A stretch of 64,000 nucleotides of DNA from Lachnospiraceae bacterium JLR.KK002 (lineage in GTDB: Bacteria; Bacillota; Clostridia; Lachnospirales; Lachnospiraceae): NCBI GenBank assembly GCA_036941025.1, contig JAYMNP010000001.1, positions 1,550,001 to 1,614,000 on the forward strand. The letters are read 5' to 3'. Below the pieces are notes generated by a model. The model searched no databases and was not told the DNA's origin. It worked only from the letters and a program-made list of their open reading frames with translations. A program made the translations under genes and the position numbers. Below are positions 24,534-33,085 of the stretch, piece by piece; the stretch's first letter is position 1; each line of letters starts with the position of its first letter.

Positions 24534-27500
24534 TTATTCTCCGGTCTTTGGACTCTTTCGCTTATTGGAATTACTGTTGTCTTCATCTGTTCCGCTGTCT
24601 GTCGTAACCGGATTCTCTTTCTTCTTAATCTCTGCGTTCTCTCCCTCTTTCCAGGTTTTCTCTCCCTTTTCCTCTGAACGGGCACTGTCTTTCCCGTTCT
24701 CCGGCTGGTCAACTACCACCACATAGTCCGATGCATGGGAGAAGGAAAGGCTGATATTTCCGTCTTCTCCGATCTGCCCCGCATTCCGGAAAATCAGTTT
24801 TCCCGCGCTGTCATAATAGTACAGGTTGCCGGTCCCTCCGCTGTTCTCACTTCCCATATTCAGAGTCAGATCCGCACGGAACCCGAATTCCCCGTTGTGG
24901 GTTAAGGTAAGCTGGGTGGCGGGTTTCCCCTCTGCAAGTTCATTAATCAGGCCTGTGGGCACCGCACCCGTATCCGCCTTTACTTCCAGATCAATGTCCT
25001 TCAGCTCTGCTGCCGCCACTTCCGTCCCTCCGATGGTCCAGCTGTAGCTTCCCATGTCAAGGACAATCTGTACTTCTTTCCCCTGAATGGCTTCCAGCAC
25101 CTCTTTTGGCACCACTGTGGCCTGCTTCATGTCTATGGTTATGGTTTCCCCTGACCCTGACTGTTCGATTTCCGCCACAATCCGGCTGATTTCCTCTTCC
25201 GGCAGCTTCACTCCCAGGGGGCCTTCTTCCGTTCCGTCTTTTAACTTTCCGGCACATGCAAGGAACTCCCGGTCTTCTGTAATCACCACGGTTTCGCCTT
25301 TTTCGCATCCTTCCCACAGCAGGTCCGTGTATTTCTCATTCTCCGTGGGCAGGGTATACCTGGCCCCCCTGTTTACCACAATATACTGGCAGCTTTCATC
25401 CGGGAACTTCAGGATTACCACACAGTTGTAATACTTTGCCCGGAACCGGATGCTCTTATATCTTCCCTGATTCACTTCCATATCGCCTTCCCATTCGGAC
25501 AGCATCAGGCCTTTCAGGTGGTTCACTTCCTTAAACACACTGGTGGCTTCTCCCTGGACTGCCGCATCGGAAAGGTTTTCCCCGTTCAGGAACATCAGCC
25601 TGTTTCCGGTGGCCAGCTTCCCGTCCTCTCCCCGGTAAGTATATAACACATCCACCGTGGTTTTTCCCCGGTAAACTGCTGCCACTTCCAGTTCTGTCAT
25701 TTCTCCGGACAGTACTTCCTCTTCGCTGCCTGTGAGCAGCATCCATCCTTCAAACTCCATTCCTTCCACTGTTTCCGGTGGCTCCAGCTCTGCCAGGGCA
25801 TCTTTTACGGTCATGCCTTTTTCATAGGATTTTACAACCCCTTTCTCTGCTCCCATTCCGTTGCTTCCCTGATATCTGGTATGCCAGGATACCTGACAGC
25901 CATTGTATTCCGCTTCTGCCGAAAAACGGACAGTTCCCCATATCTGCCAGTTTTCCTCATATCCCTCTCCCAGACGGAATCCGGAAAATCCTGTTTCGCT
26001 GGCGTCCTCCGGCAGCTTTAACTGCTCCAGCACTTCCCGGCAGGTGGTTTCCCGCTCCACAAAGACAGGGACTATTGCTGTTTTGATTCCCTGGTCTTTT
26101 GTCATATAGGTCAGAGATACATTGGCACAGTCTTTGTCATACGAAGCGTAAAAACTAACATCCATATGCCCATTGTCCCCAAACAGCAGTTCTGTATCCT
26201 CCGTTACCGCCCCGGAATTACGTCTCCATGTGGCAGTTACGCCCTCAGGCGCCTGCGGAAAGGACACACCCAGTTCCTTCAGTGTGGTTCTCCGTCCCAC
26301 TTTCTCCACGGTGGGGCCGGGAATCGCGACGTAATCCTGATAACTGCCGTCTTCCTGAAGCGCCAGACCATAAAACGTAAATGTTACATCCCGGTAATCT
26401 TCCCGGTAGGTATCTCTGGTTTTCACCCGGTAGTAAAATGGATACGTTGCATACCAGTCCTCCATGTACTGCGATACGTTGGCTCTGTATCCGTTCTGGT
26501 CCTCTATACGCAGATCCGTCATCATCCATTCACAGGGATAGGTATCTTCTGTAATGGGAATCGTCCCTGTATATTCCATGGTGTCGGGATGAAACTGCAA
26601 ATCCACACATTGATATCCGGAAACATTCGATACCTGAGGATAGAAATATGCATATCCATACCAGGAAGGATGTTCCTCTTCCACTTTCACGGTCAGAGTC
26701 AGGGTATCTCCCGGCTGAACCCACTGGTTATTCTTATCAAGGGTGATGCTTTTAATCACCGGCGCCTGATTATCCACATGGTATCCCTCCGGGTCTACCG
26801 TATAATACCAGGGATATACTGTCTCAAAGTCCTCCTGAAAATCTTTGAGACAGGCTGTATGTCCATTCGTATCCCGGACTTCCAGATTTTTGATGTTCCA
26901 TCTGCCGGGATATGTCGCCTTTGTAACAGAAATTTCCCCCTGATAGGCTCCCAGTTCTTCTTTCCAGTACAGACTGGTATAGGATGATTTCGTATAATCC
27001 TCTGCTGATTTACAATATACACGCGCCCAGCTCTGCGGGTTTTCTTCTTTTACCTTCACAGTAACAGTAACTTTATCCCCGGCTGTTACCATCTCTCCGT
27101 TTTTATCAAGGGTGATACTTTCAATAACCGGAGCTTCCGTATCAAAGTTCTCCTGAACAACTGTAAATTTCAAACTTTCCTCCGAACGAAAAACATAGCT
27201 TCTTCCGGACTGAGTATAAACATAGATATATTCCCAGAGCCATTCGGAAGGATACGTGGTATGTTCCACCGTATACGTGCCTGTCATGATCTGAGTTTCC
27301 TCATTATAAGTCATGTTTATCTCTTTTGCATGATAAACTTTGGCCCCAACAGTGCCAAATCTCATCTTTGCATTCCTCAGCTTACTGCCCTCACAGGTCA
27401 TACGAGCAGAACAGGTTACCGTATCCCCCGGTTTCAATGTTCCATCTTCACCGGAAGCACTGGTCTTCATCTGAAAATCAGTGACGGAAACCTTTTCTTC

Positions 27501-28109
27501 TGTCGGTTTTACCTTTATGGTAACATGATAACGGCAATTGTAATTATCATCATATATATCTCCGTCCACATAGTTTTTCGCCCGGTCTTCTACCCGGATT
27601 TCCGTAACATGGTGTTCTCCGCTCCAGAAAGAACTGCATGGATACTCTGCAGTATACAGTTTTTCTTCTCCGCTTTTCTGTAATTCTATTCTCTGGCCGC
27701 TCATCACAACATACACAGAACTGATATCGCTGTCTGCGTCATAGGCCCACAGTTTAAAATGAAGGGTATCGTCATCTGTCAGTGTCTGACCGTTTTCTTC
27801 AAATTCAAAGCCTTCGATTACCGGCTGGTTAATATCATATCCGTCAGACAGAGGCATGACAGGCTCTGTTTCTTCTGTAAGGACTGCTTCGGGCATTTCT
27901 TTCTCTGCCTGCTCCTGCAGTTCTCCCGGAAGCCTTACATCCTCCATGGTTTCCATCATCACTTTTTCTTCGGATGATTTCCCTGTTTCCACACGTTCCA
28001 CTTCTTTGTCAGTTCCGGCCGCCATGGCGCCCTGCATTGGAAATACTGCCGCCACGGTCATGGACGCCGCCAGTATAACCCCCAGTAATTTTCTCCCTGT
28101 TTTCCTCAT
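24534..28109 (-). CDS. Large secreted Ig-repeat protein ending in SPKTG (paralogue 2)
   Basis: A 1191-residue paralogue with the same layout: signal peptide (1-31), acidic spacer, four TYPxxW beta modules, middle beta-grasp-like region, conserved late domain, and charged tail ending KSPKTGE then stop. No membrane anchor follows; the next gene starts 40 bases on. The second to fourth modules differ from paralogue 1 but are close to paralogue 3 from about residue 370. A ribosome binding site (AAAGGAGG) precedes the ATG. It is third in the leftward operon, 92 bases after the sortase gene. A surface or matrix role is inferred from the signal peptide, repeats and sortase neighbour. Confidence 0.8.
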   Translation of the reverse strand: MRKTGRKLLGVILAASMTVAAVFPMQGAMAAGTDKEVERVETGKSSEEKVMMETMEDVRLPGELQEQAEKEMPEAVLTEETEPVMPLSDGYDINQPVIEGFEFEENGQTLTDDDTLHFKLWAYDADSDISSVYVVMSGQRIELQKSGEEKLYTAEYPCSSFWSGEHHVTEIRVEDRAKNYVDGDIYDDNYNCRYHVTIKVKPTEEKVSVTDFQMKTSASGEDGTLKPGDTVTCSARMTCEGSKLRNAKMRFGTVGAKVYHAKEINMTYNEETQIMTGTYTVEHTTYPSEWLWEYIYVYTQSGRSYVFRSEESLKFTVVQENFDTEAPVIESITLDKNGEMVTAGDKVTVTVKVKEENPQSWARVYCKSAEDYTKSSYTSLYWKEELGAYQGEISVTKATYPGRWNIKNLEVRDTNGHTACLKDFQEDFETVYPWYYTVDPEGYHVDNQAPVIKSITLDKNNQWVQPGDTLTLTVKVEEEHPSWYGYAYFYPQVSNVSGYQCVDLQFHPDTMEYTGTIPITEDTYPCEWMMTDLRIEDQNGYRANVSQYMEDWYATYPFYYRVKTRDTYREDYRDVTFTFYGLALQEDGSYQDYVAIPGPTVEKVGRRTTLKELGVSFPQAPEGVTATWRRNSGAVTEDTELLFGDNGHMDVSFYASYDKDCANVSLTYMTKDQGIKTAIVPVFVERETTCREVLEQLKLPEDASETGFSGFRLGEGYEENWQIWGTVRFSAEAEYNGCQVSWHTRYQGSNGMGAEKGVVKSYEKGMTVKDALAELEPPETVEGMEFEGWMLLTGSEEEVLSGEMTELEVAAVYRGKTTVDVLYTYRGEDGKLATGNRLMFLNGENLSDAAVQGEATSVFKEVNHLKGLMLSEWEGDMEVNQGRYKSIRFRAKYYNCVVILKFPDESCQYIVVNRGARYTLPTENEKYTDLLWEGCEKGETVVITEDREFLACAGKLKDGTEEGPLGVKLPEEEISRIVAEIEQSGSGETITIDMKQATVVPKEVLEAIQGKEVQIVLDMGSYSWTIGGTEVAAAELKDIDLEVKADTGAVPTGLINELAEGKPATQLTLTHNGEFGFRADLTLNMGSENSGGTGNLYYYDSAGKLIFRNAGQIGEDGNISLSFSHASDYVVVVDQPENGKDSARSEEKGEKTWKEGENAEIKKKENPVTTDSGTDEDNSNSNKRKSPKTGE
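24707..26130 (-). repeat. Homologous 3' block, copy 2
   Basis: Matches 21031-22440 and 29140-30560. It differs from both in a segment at about 25675-26060, where copy 3 follows copy 1 instead. Confidence 0.85.
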
Positions 28110-28201
28110 TCCTTATACCTCCTTTAACTAAGTATACATAACTCAAAAATCCTGGAACAACATAAAGTATCTGTGTCCGGTGCAGTATCCTCCCCCTGCA
28201 C

Positions 28202-28963
28202 CTATGATTCTTCCGCCAGCACTGCCTGAATCAGAAGCCGGTTTTCATCCCGTCCGCTGTAGCAGGTTGACAGAGTAAGAATTTTATCGCTGCTTACCAC
28301 CTCCGTTTCATGTCTGAAATTCACTTTGCATGATTCCACATCCTCCAGATATCTCCGGATTTCGGAATCCTCGGTAAAATCATACTCATAGGGAATCAGC
28401 ACGTCCGAAAAATCTGCCGCCGCAAAGATTTCATAAATCAAAGTATCATCCGGCGTATAAATAATGACCTGTCGGTTCTCCTCAAAAAATTTACTGTCCT
28501 CAAACTCATGAAGGCTGCTGAACATCCCTCCGTTTTTCATATTATGTCCATACAGAACCGTAACCGAATCCTTAAAATCTCTGCTGTTTACAGGCTGAGT
28601 ATAGATAGCGCCCGGAAATCCTTCCGACAAATCCGCCTTATGGTCCAGATAATAATTATCGTAAATATCTTCCGTGCCGCTTTTCTGCAGCACCGGATAG
28701 TCTATACCGGTTCCCGGAACGGTAATCCAGGCATAAATATCCGGGTTCTGGGCCTGCAGCAACTCAAAATCAATCTTTATTTCTCCGGATTCATCCCTGT
28801 ACTTTACTTCATCCGCCACGGAATCCTGTGACAAATCCAGCGTGGCAGCAGGGGATATGGTATCCCCTGCATATTCTCCGTAATAACCTGCCAGAAACAC
28901 TGACACGCCAAAAGCAATGACCAGAAGTGCCGACAGGATTTTCTTCTTCTCTGATTTTATCAT
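28202..28963 (-). CDS. Class B sortase
   Basis: A 253-residue membrane-bound transpeptidase. An N-terminal membrane segment (residues 9-27) places the catalytic domain outside. The active site shows the His in LYGHNMKNGGMF (about 140), Cys in TLSTCYSG (about 234) and Arg in ENRLLIQAVL (about 243). The TLSTC form and the overall layout fit class B. C. difficile SrtB is known to recognise (S/P)PxTG motifs, and the three neighbours end in SPKTG. The ATG comes 3 bases after the stop of paralogue 3, so the two are coupled. The natural reading is a dedicated sortase for these proteins. Confidence 0.93.
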   Translation of the reverse strand: MIKSEKKKILSALLVIAFGVSVFLAGYYGEYAGDTISPAATLDLSQDSVADEVKYRDESGEIKIDFELLQAQNPDIYAWITVPGTGIDYPVLQKSGTEDIYDNYYLDHKADLSEGFPGAIYTQPVNSRDFKDSVTVLYGHNMKNGGMFSSLHEFEDSKFFEENRQVIIYTPDDTLIYEIFAAADFSDVLIPYEYDFTEDSEIRRYLEDVESCKVNFRHETEVVSSDKILTLSTCYSGRDENRLLIQAVLAEES

Positions 28964-28966
28964 GTT

Positions 28967-31900
28967 CTATTCTCCTGTTTTCGGGCTTTTTCGTTTACTG
29001 GTATTACTGTTGTCTTCATCTGTTCCGCTGTCTGTCGTAACCGGATTCTCTTTCTTCTTAATCTCTGCGTTCTCTCTCTCTTTCCAGGTTTTCTCTCCCT
29101 TTTCCTCTGAACGGGCACTGTCTTTCCCGTTCTCCGGACGGTCAACTACCACCACATAGTCCGATGCATGGGAGAAGGAAAGGCTGATATTTCCGTCTTC
29201 TCCGATCTGCCCCGCATTCCGGAAAATCAGTTTTCCCGCGCTGTCATAATAGTACAGGTTGCCGGTCCCTCCGCTGTTCTCACTTCCCATATTCAGAGTC
29301 AGATCCGCACGGAACCCGAATTCCCCGTTGTGGGTTAAGGTAAGCTGGGTGGCGGGTTTCCCCTCTGCAAGTTCATTAATCAGGCCTGTGGGCACCGCAC
29401 CCGTATCCGCCTTTACTTCCAGATCAATGTCCTTCAGCTCTGCTGCCGCCACTTCCGTCCCTCCGATGGTCCAGCTGTAGCTTCCCATGTCAAGGACAAT
29501 CTGTACTTCTTTCCCCTGAATGGCTTCCAGCACCTCTTTTGGCACCACTGTGGCCTGCTTCATGTCTATGGTTATGGTTTCCCCTGACCCTGACTGTTCG
29601 ATTTCCGCCACAATCCGGCTGATTTCCTCTTCCGGCAGCTTCACTCCCAGGGGGCCTTCTTCCGTTCCGTCTTTTAACTTTCCGGCACATGCAAGGAACT
29701 CCCGGTCTTCTGTAATCACCACGGTTTCGCCTTTTTCGCATCCTTCCCACAGCAGGTCCGTGTATTTCTCATTCTCCGTGGGCAGGGTATACCTGGCCCC
29801 CCTGTTTACCACAATATACTGGCAGCTTTCATCCGGGAACTTCAGGATTACCACACAGTTGTAATACTTTGCCCGGAACCGGATGCTCTTATATCTTCCC
29901 TGATTCACTTCCATATCGCCTTCCCATTCGGACAGCATCAGGCCTTTCAGGTGGTTCACTTCCTTAAACACACTGGTGGCTTCTCCCTGGACTGCCGCGT
30001 CGGAAAGGTTTTCCCCGTTCAGGAACATCAGCCTGTTTCCGGTGGCCAGCTTCCCGTCCTCTCCCCGGTAAGTATATAACACATCCACCGTGGTTTTTCC
30101 CCGGTAAACTGCTGTCACTTCCAGCTCCGTCATGGGGGAGGAGAGTATATCATCTTCCGTTCCCTTTGTCAGAACCCAGCCCTCAAACTCCATTCCTTCC
30201 GCTGTTTCCGGTGGCTCCAGCTCTGCCAGGGCGTCCTTAACGGTCATGCCTTTTTCATAAGATTTTACAACCCCTTTCTCTGCTCCCATTCCATCGCTGC
30301 CCTGATATCTGGTACGCCAGGATACCTGACAGTTATTATACTCCGCTTCTGCTGACATCCAGCCAACGCCCCATATCTGTGAATTTTCATCCTGTCCTTC
30401 TCCCAGACGGAATCCGGAAAACCCTGTTTCACTGGCATCCTCCGGCAGCTTTAACTGCTCCAGCACTTCCCGGCAGGTGGTTTCCCGCTCCACAAAGACA
30501 GGTACTATTGCTGTTTTGATTCCCTGGTCTTTTGTCATATAGGTCAGAGATACATTGGCACAGTCTTTGTCATACGAAGCGTAAAAACTAACATTCATAT
30601 GCCCATTATCCCCAAACAGCAGTTCTGTATCCTCCGTTACCGCCCCGGAATTACGTCTCCATGTGGCAGTTACGCCCTCAGGCGCCTGCGGAAAGGACAC
30701 ACCCAGTTCCTTCAGTGTGGTTCTCCGTCCCACTTTCTCCACGGTGGGGCCGGGAATCGCGACGTAATCCTGATAACTGCCGTCTTCCTGAAGCGCCAGA
30801 CCATAAAACGTAAATGTTACATCCCGGTAATCTTCCCGGTAGGTATCTCTGGTTTTCACCCGGTAGTAAAATGGATACGTTGCATACCAGTCCTCTATGT
30901 ACTGTGATACATTGGTCCTGTATCCGTTCTGGTCCTCTATACGCAGATCCGTCATCATCCATTCACAGGGATAGGTATCTTCTGTAATGGGAATCGTCCC
31001 CGTATATTCCATGGTGTCGGGATGAAACTGCAAATCCACATATTGATATCCTGAAACATTCGATACCTGAGGATAGAAATATGCATATCCATTCCGGGAA
31101 GGATGTTCCTCCTCCACTTTCACGGTCAGAGTCAGGGTATCTCCCGGCTGAACCCACTGGTTATTCTTATCAAGGGTGATGCTTTTAATCACCGGCGCCT
31201 TATTATCCTCATAATACCCATCCGGGTCTACGGTATAATACCAGGGATATACTGTCTCAAAATCTTCCTGAAAATCTTTCAGACGAGTTGTATGTCCATG
31301 TATATCCCTGACTTCCAGATTTGTGATATTCCATCTGCCCGGGTAGGTTTCCTTTGTAATAGGAATTATCCCCTGATAGGCTCCCAGTTCTTCTTTCCAG
31401 TACAGACTGGTATAGCCTTTCTTTCTGTAATCATCTGCTGATGTATAATACACACGCCCCAAACTCCGCGGGTTTTCTTCTTTTACTTTTACGGTAATGG
31501 TAACTTTATCCCCGGCTGTTACCATCTCTCCGTTTTTGTCAAGGGTGATACTCTCAATCACCGGGTCTTCCAGATCAAAATTTTCCTGAACTACTGTAAA
31601 CTTCAAACTTTTATCCGGACGAACTTTACTGCCTTTCCCGGACTGCGTGGTAACCGTGATATATTCCCAGCTCCATTCGGAAGGATACGTGGTATCTTTT
31701 ATAGTATATATACCTGTCACAGTCTGACTTTCTTCGTTGTAAGTCATGCTCATTTCTTCTGTATGGTATACTTTGGCCCCAATGGTACCAATTTTCATTC
31801 GTCCATCTCTCACCTTTCCGTTTTCACAGGTCACGCGGGCAGAACAGGTTACTGTATCGCCTGGCACTAATGCCCCGTCTTCACCGGAAGCACTGGTCTG

Positions 31901-32575
31901 AATCTGAAAATCAGTGACAGAAACTTTTTCTGCAGGTTTTGTATTCTGTACTATAACATAGTAAAGACAATTGTAATTATCGTCATGCACATCTGCCTCT
32001 GTATAATTTTTCGCCCTGTCTTCCACCCGGATTTCAGTGATACTAACTGTTCCATTTTTGAAAGAACTGCAGGGATACTCTGCAGTATACAGTTTTTCTT
32101 CCTCACTTTTCTGTAAATCTATTCTGCGGCCACCTGCTTCAACATATACAGAACTGATATCACTGTCCGCATCGTAAGCCCACAGCTTAAAATGAAGGAT
32201 ATCTTTTTCTGTCAGTGTCCGGCCGTTTTCTTCCAGCTCAAACCTTTCGATTACCGGCTGGTTAATATCGTATCCGTCAGACAGAGGCATGACAGGCTCT
32301 GTCTCTTCCATAGACAGAGGCACGACTGACTCTGTCTCTTCCATCTGAATTTCTTCGAAAACTCCGCTTCCTGCCTCTTCCTGCTGCTTTGCAGGCTGCT
32401 GTACCTTCTCCGGGGTTTCCTCCATCCATTTTTCCTCTGATGATTCCTTTTTTTCCACATGTTCCGCTTCTCTGCCAGTTTCCGCTGCCATGACGCTCTG
32501 TATCGGAAATACCGCTGCCACAGTCATGGATGCCGCCAGCAAGACTCCCAGTAATTTTCTTCCTGACTTTTTCAT
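28967..32575 (-). CDS. Large secreted Ig-repeat protein ending in SPKTG (paralogue 3)
   Basis: A 1202-residue paralogue and first gene of the operon. It has a signal peptide (1-31), an acidic spacer with a short internal duplication (PLSMEETE-type repeat near residues 76-100), then the same four TYPxxW modules, middle region, late domain and tail ending KSPKTGE then stop. It is mostly like paralogue 2 but carries a segment (bases about 30114-30470) that follows paralogue 1, so it is a mosaic. AAGGAGG precedes the ATG. TATAAT-like boxes lie 110-125 bases upstream without a clear -35. Function unknown; surface-exposed and sortase-linked by context. Confidence 0.8.
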   Translation of the reverse strand: MKKSGRKLLGVLLAASMTVAAVFPIQSVMAAETGREAEHVEKKESSEEKWMEETPEKVQQPAKQQEEAGSGVFEEIQMEETESVVPLSMEETEPVMPLSDGYDINQPVIERFELEENGRTLTEKDILHFKLWAYDADSDISSVYVEAGGRRIDLQKSEEEKLYTAEYPCSSFKNGTVSITEIRVEDRAKNYTEADVHDDNYNCLYYVIVQNTKPAEKVSVTDFQIQTSASGEDGALVPGDTVTCSARVTCENGKVRDGRMKIGTIGAKVYHTEEMSMTYNEESQTVTGIYTIKDTTYPSEWSWEYITVTTQSGKGSKVRPDKSLKFTVVQENFDLEDPVIESITLDKNGEMVTAGDKVTITVKVKEENPRSLGRVYYTSADDYRKKGYTSLYWKEELGAYQGIIPITKETYPGRWNITNLEVRDIHGHTTRLKDFQEDFETVYPWYYTVDPDGYYEDNKAPVIKSITLDKNNQWVQPGDTLTLTVKVEEEHPSRNGYAYFYPQVSNVSGYQYVDLQFHPDTMEYTGTIPITEDTYPCEWMMTDLRIEDQNGYRTNVSQYIEDWYATYPFYYRVKTRDTYREDYRDVTFTFYGLALQEDGSYQDYVAIPGPTVEKVGRRTTLKELGVSFPQAPEGVTATWRRNSGAVTEDTELLFGDNGHMNVSFYASYDKDCANVSLTYMTKDQGIKTAIVPVFVERETTCREVLEQLKLPEDASETGFSGFRLGEGQDENSQIWGVGWMSAEAEYNNCQVSWRTRYQGSDGMGAEKGVVKSYEKGMTVKDALAELEPPETAEGMEFEGWVLTKGTEDDILSSPMTELEVTAVYRGKTTVDVLYTYRGEDGKLATGNRLMFLNGENLSDAAVQGEATSVFKEVNHLKGLMLSEWEGDMEVNQGRYKSIRFRAKYYNCVVILKFPDESCQYIVVNRGARYTLPTENEKYTDLLWEGCEKGETVVITEDREFLACAGKLKDGTEEGPLGVKLPEEEISRIVAEIEQSGSGETITIDMKQATVVPKEVLEAIQGKEVQIVLDMGSYSWTIGGTEVAAAELKDIDLEVKADTGAVPTGLINELAEGKPATQLTLTHNGEFGFRADLTLNMGSENSGGTGNLYYYDSAGKLIFRNAGQIGEDGNISLSFSHASDYVVVVDRPENGKDSARSEEKGEKTWKERENAEIKKKENPVTTDSGTDEDNSNTSKRKSPKTGE
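29140..30560 (-). repeat. Homologous 3' block, copy 3 (mosaic)
   Basis: Matches copy 2 except for about 30114-30470, where diagnostic bases (for example 30120-30181) equal copy 1 at 22020-22080. Confidence 0.85.
32278..32346 (-). repeat. Tandem duplication in the N-terminal spacer of paralogue 3
   Basis: Two diverged 33-base copies (GACAGAGGCA... at about 32280 and 32313) encode the repeated PLS-MEETE text. Paralogues 1 and 2 have one copy. Confidence 0.7.
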
Positions 32576-32773
32576 TTCCCATACCTCCTTAATAATAATT
32601 ACTTACCTCAAAACAACACAAAATTTATGTGTCTGATAAATATCTCCCCTCCTTCCCTCACAATAATCAGGACTTCTTTCCTATTATAGTCCTAATTATA
32701 CATTTTTTTTTTCAAAATGGAAGATTTTTCCTGATTTTTTTCAGGATTTTTTCTGATTTCGGCAATATATCCA

Positions 32774-32892
32774 TAAAAAAAGAATCTTTTTATGCAGGAT
32801 TCTCTCTCCAGTTTGGTTGTGCATATTATTTTTTATTCTATAAGAAGATACTTTCGCGCATTAGCGTGACAGGGTCTTTCCTGTAAGAGAAC
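32774..32892 (-). repeat. Composite hairpin repeat, copy C
   Basis: Hairpin I is AGAATC/GATTCT (32781-32803), preceded by A7. Hairpin II is reduced and lacks the GTCGC core. Hairpin III starts TTTTATTCTATAAG (from 32831), and its interior ATTAGCGTGACAGGGTCTTTCCTGT nearly equals that of copy A. It runs directly into copy D. Confidence 0.65.
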
Positions 32893-33021
32893 AAAGAATC
32901 CTGCAAAGCAGGATTCTCCGCCTGCGGCGGGTCGCTTTAGCGACATATTTCTTTTCCGCCGCAGTGTGATAATTGTCTTTTATTCTATAGGAAATCCAGA
33001 GGAATTTCCTATAGAATAAAA
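32893..33021 (-). repeat. Composite hairpin repeat, copy D (complete)
   Basis: Hairpin I is AGAATCCTGC/GCAGGATTCT (32895-32904, 32908-32917). Hairpin II has outer stem CTGCGGCGG/CCGCCGCAG (32922-32930, 32956-32964) around GTCGC-TTTA-GCGAC (32931-32944) and ATATTTCTTTT. Hairpin III is TTTTATTCTATAGGAAAT/ATTTCCTATAGAATAAAA (32978-32995, 33004-33021), a perfect 18-bp stem. All three stems differ from copy A by paired changes. Confidence 0.72.
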
Positions 33022-33063
33022 AAGGTACCCTGTCTGTGGCTCATTCCACAGGCAGGGTACCTT
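33011..33063 (-). terminator. Terminator of the hydrogenase gene
   Basis: An 18-bp stem (33022-33039 with 33046-33063, one G-U) is followed on the minus strand by TTTTTTATTC. The T tract is shared with the end of repeat copy D. Confidence 0.88.
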
Positions 33064-33085
33064 CCGGTTCCGTTTTCAGATTCTT

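Larger units (their letters stand above)
32576..33085. other. 510-base gene gap upstream of the surface operon
   Basis: No ORF with a ribosome binding site is seen. From left to right: ribosome binding site and leader of paralogue 3, two TATAAT boxes on the minus strand near 32680-32696, a T10 tract, tandem repeat copies C and D, and the hydrogenase terminator. Confidence 0.65.

Noticed and set aside
20858..32575. Surface-protein block as phage tail fibres or a recent genomic island
   Set aside because: No phage, integrase or IS genes are seen; signal peptides and a sortase point to cell-surface proteins. Transfer in the past cannot be excluded.
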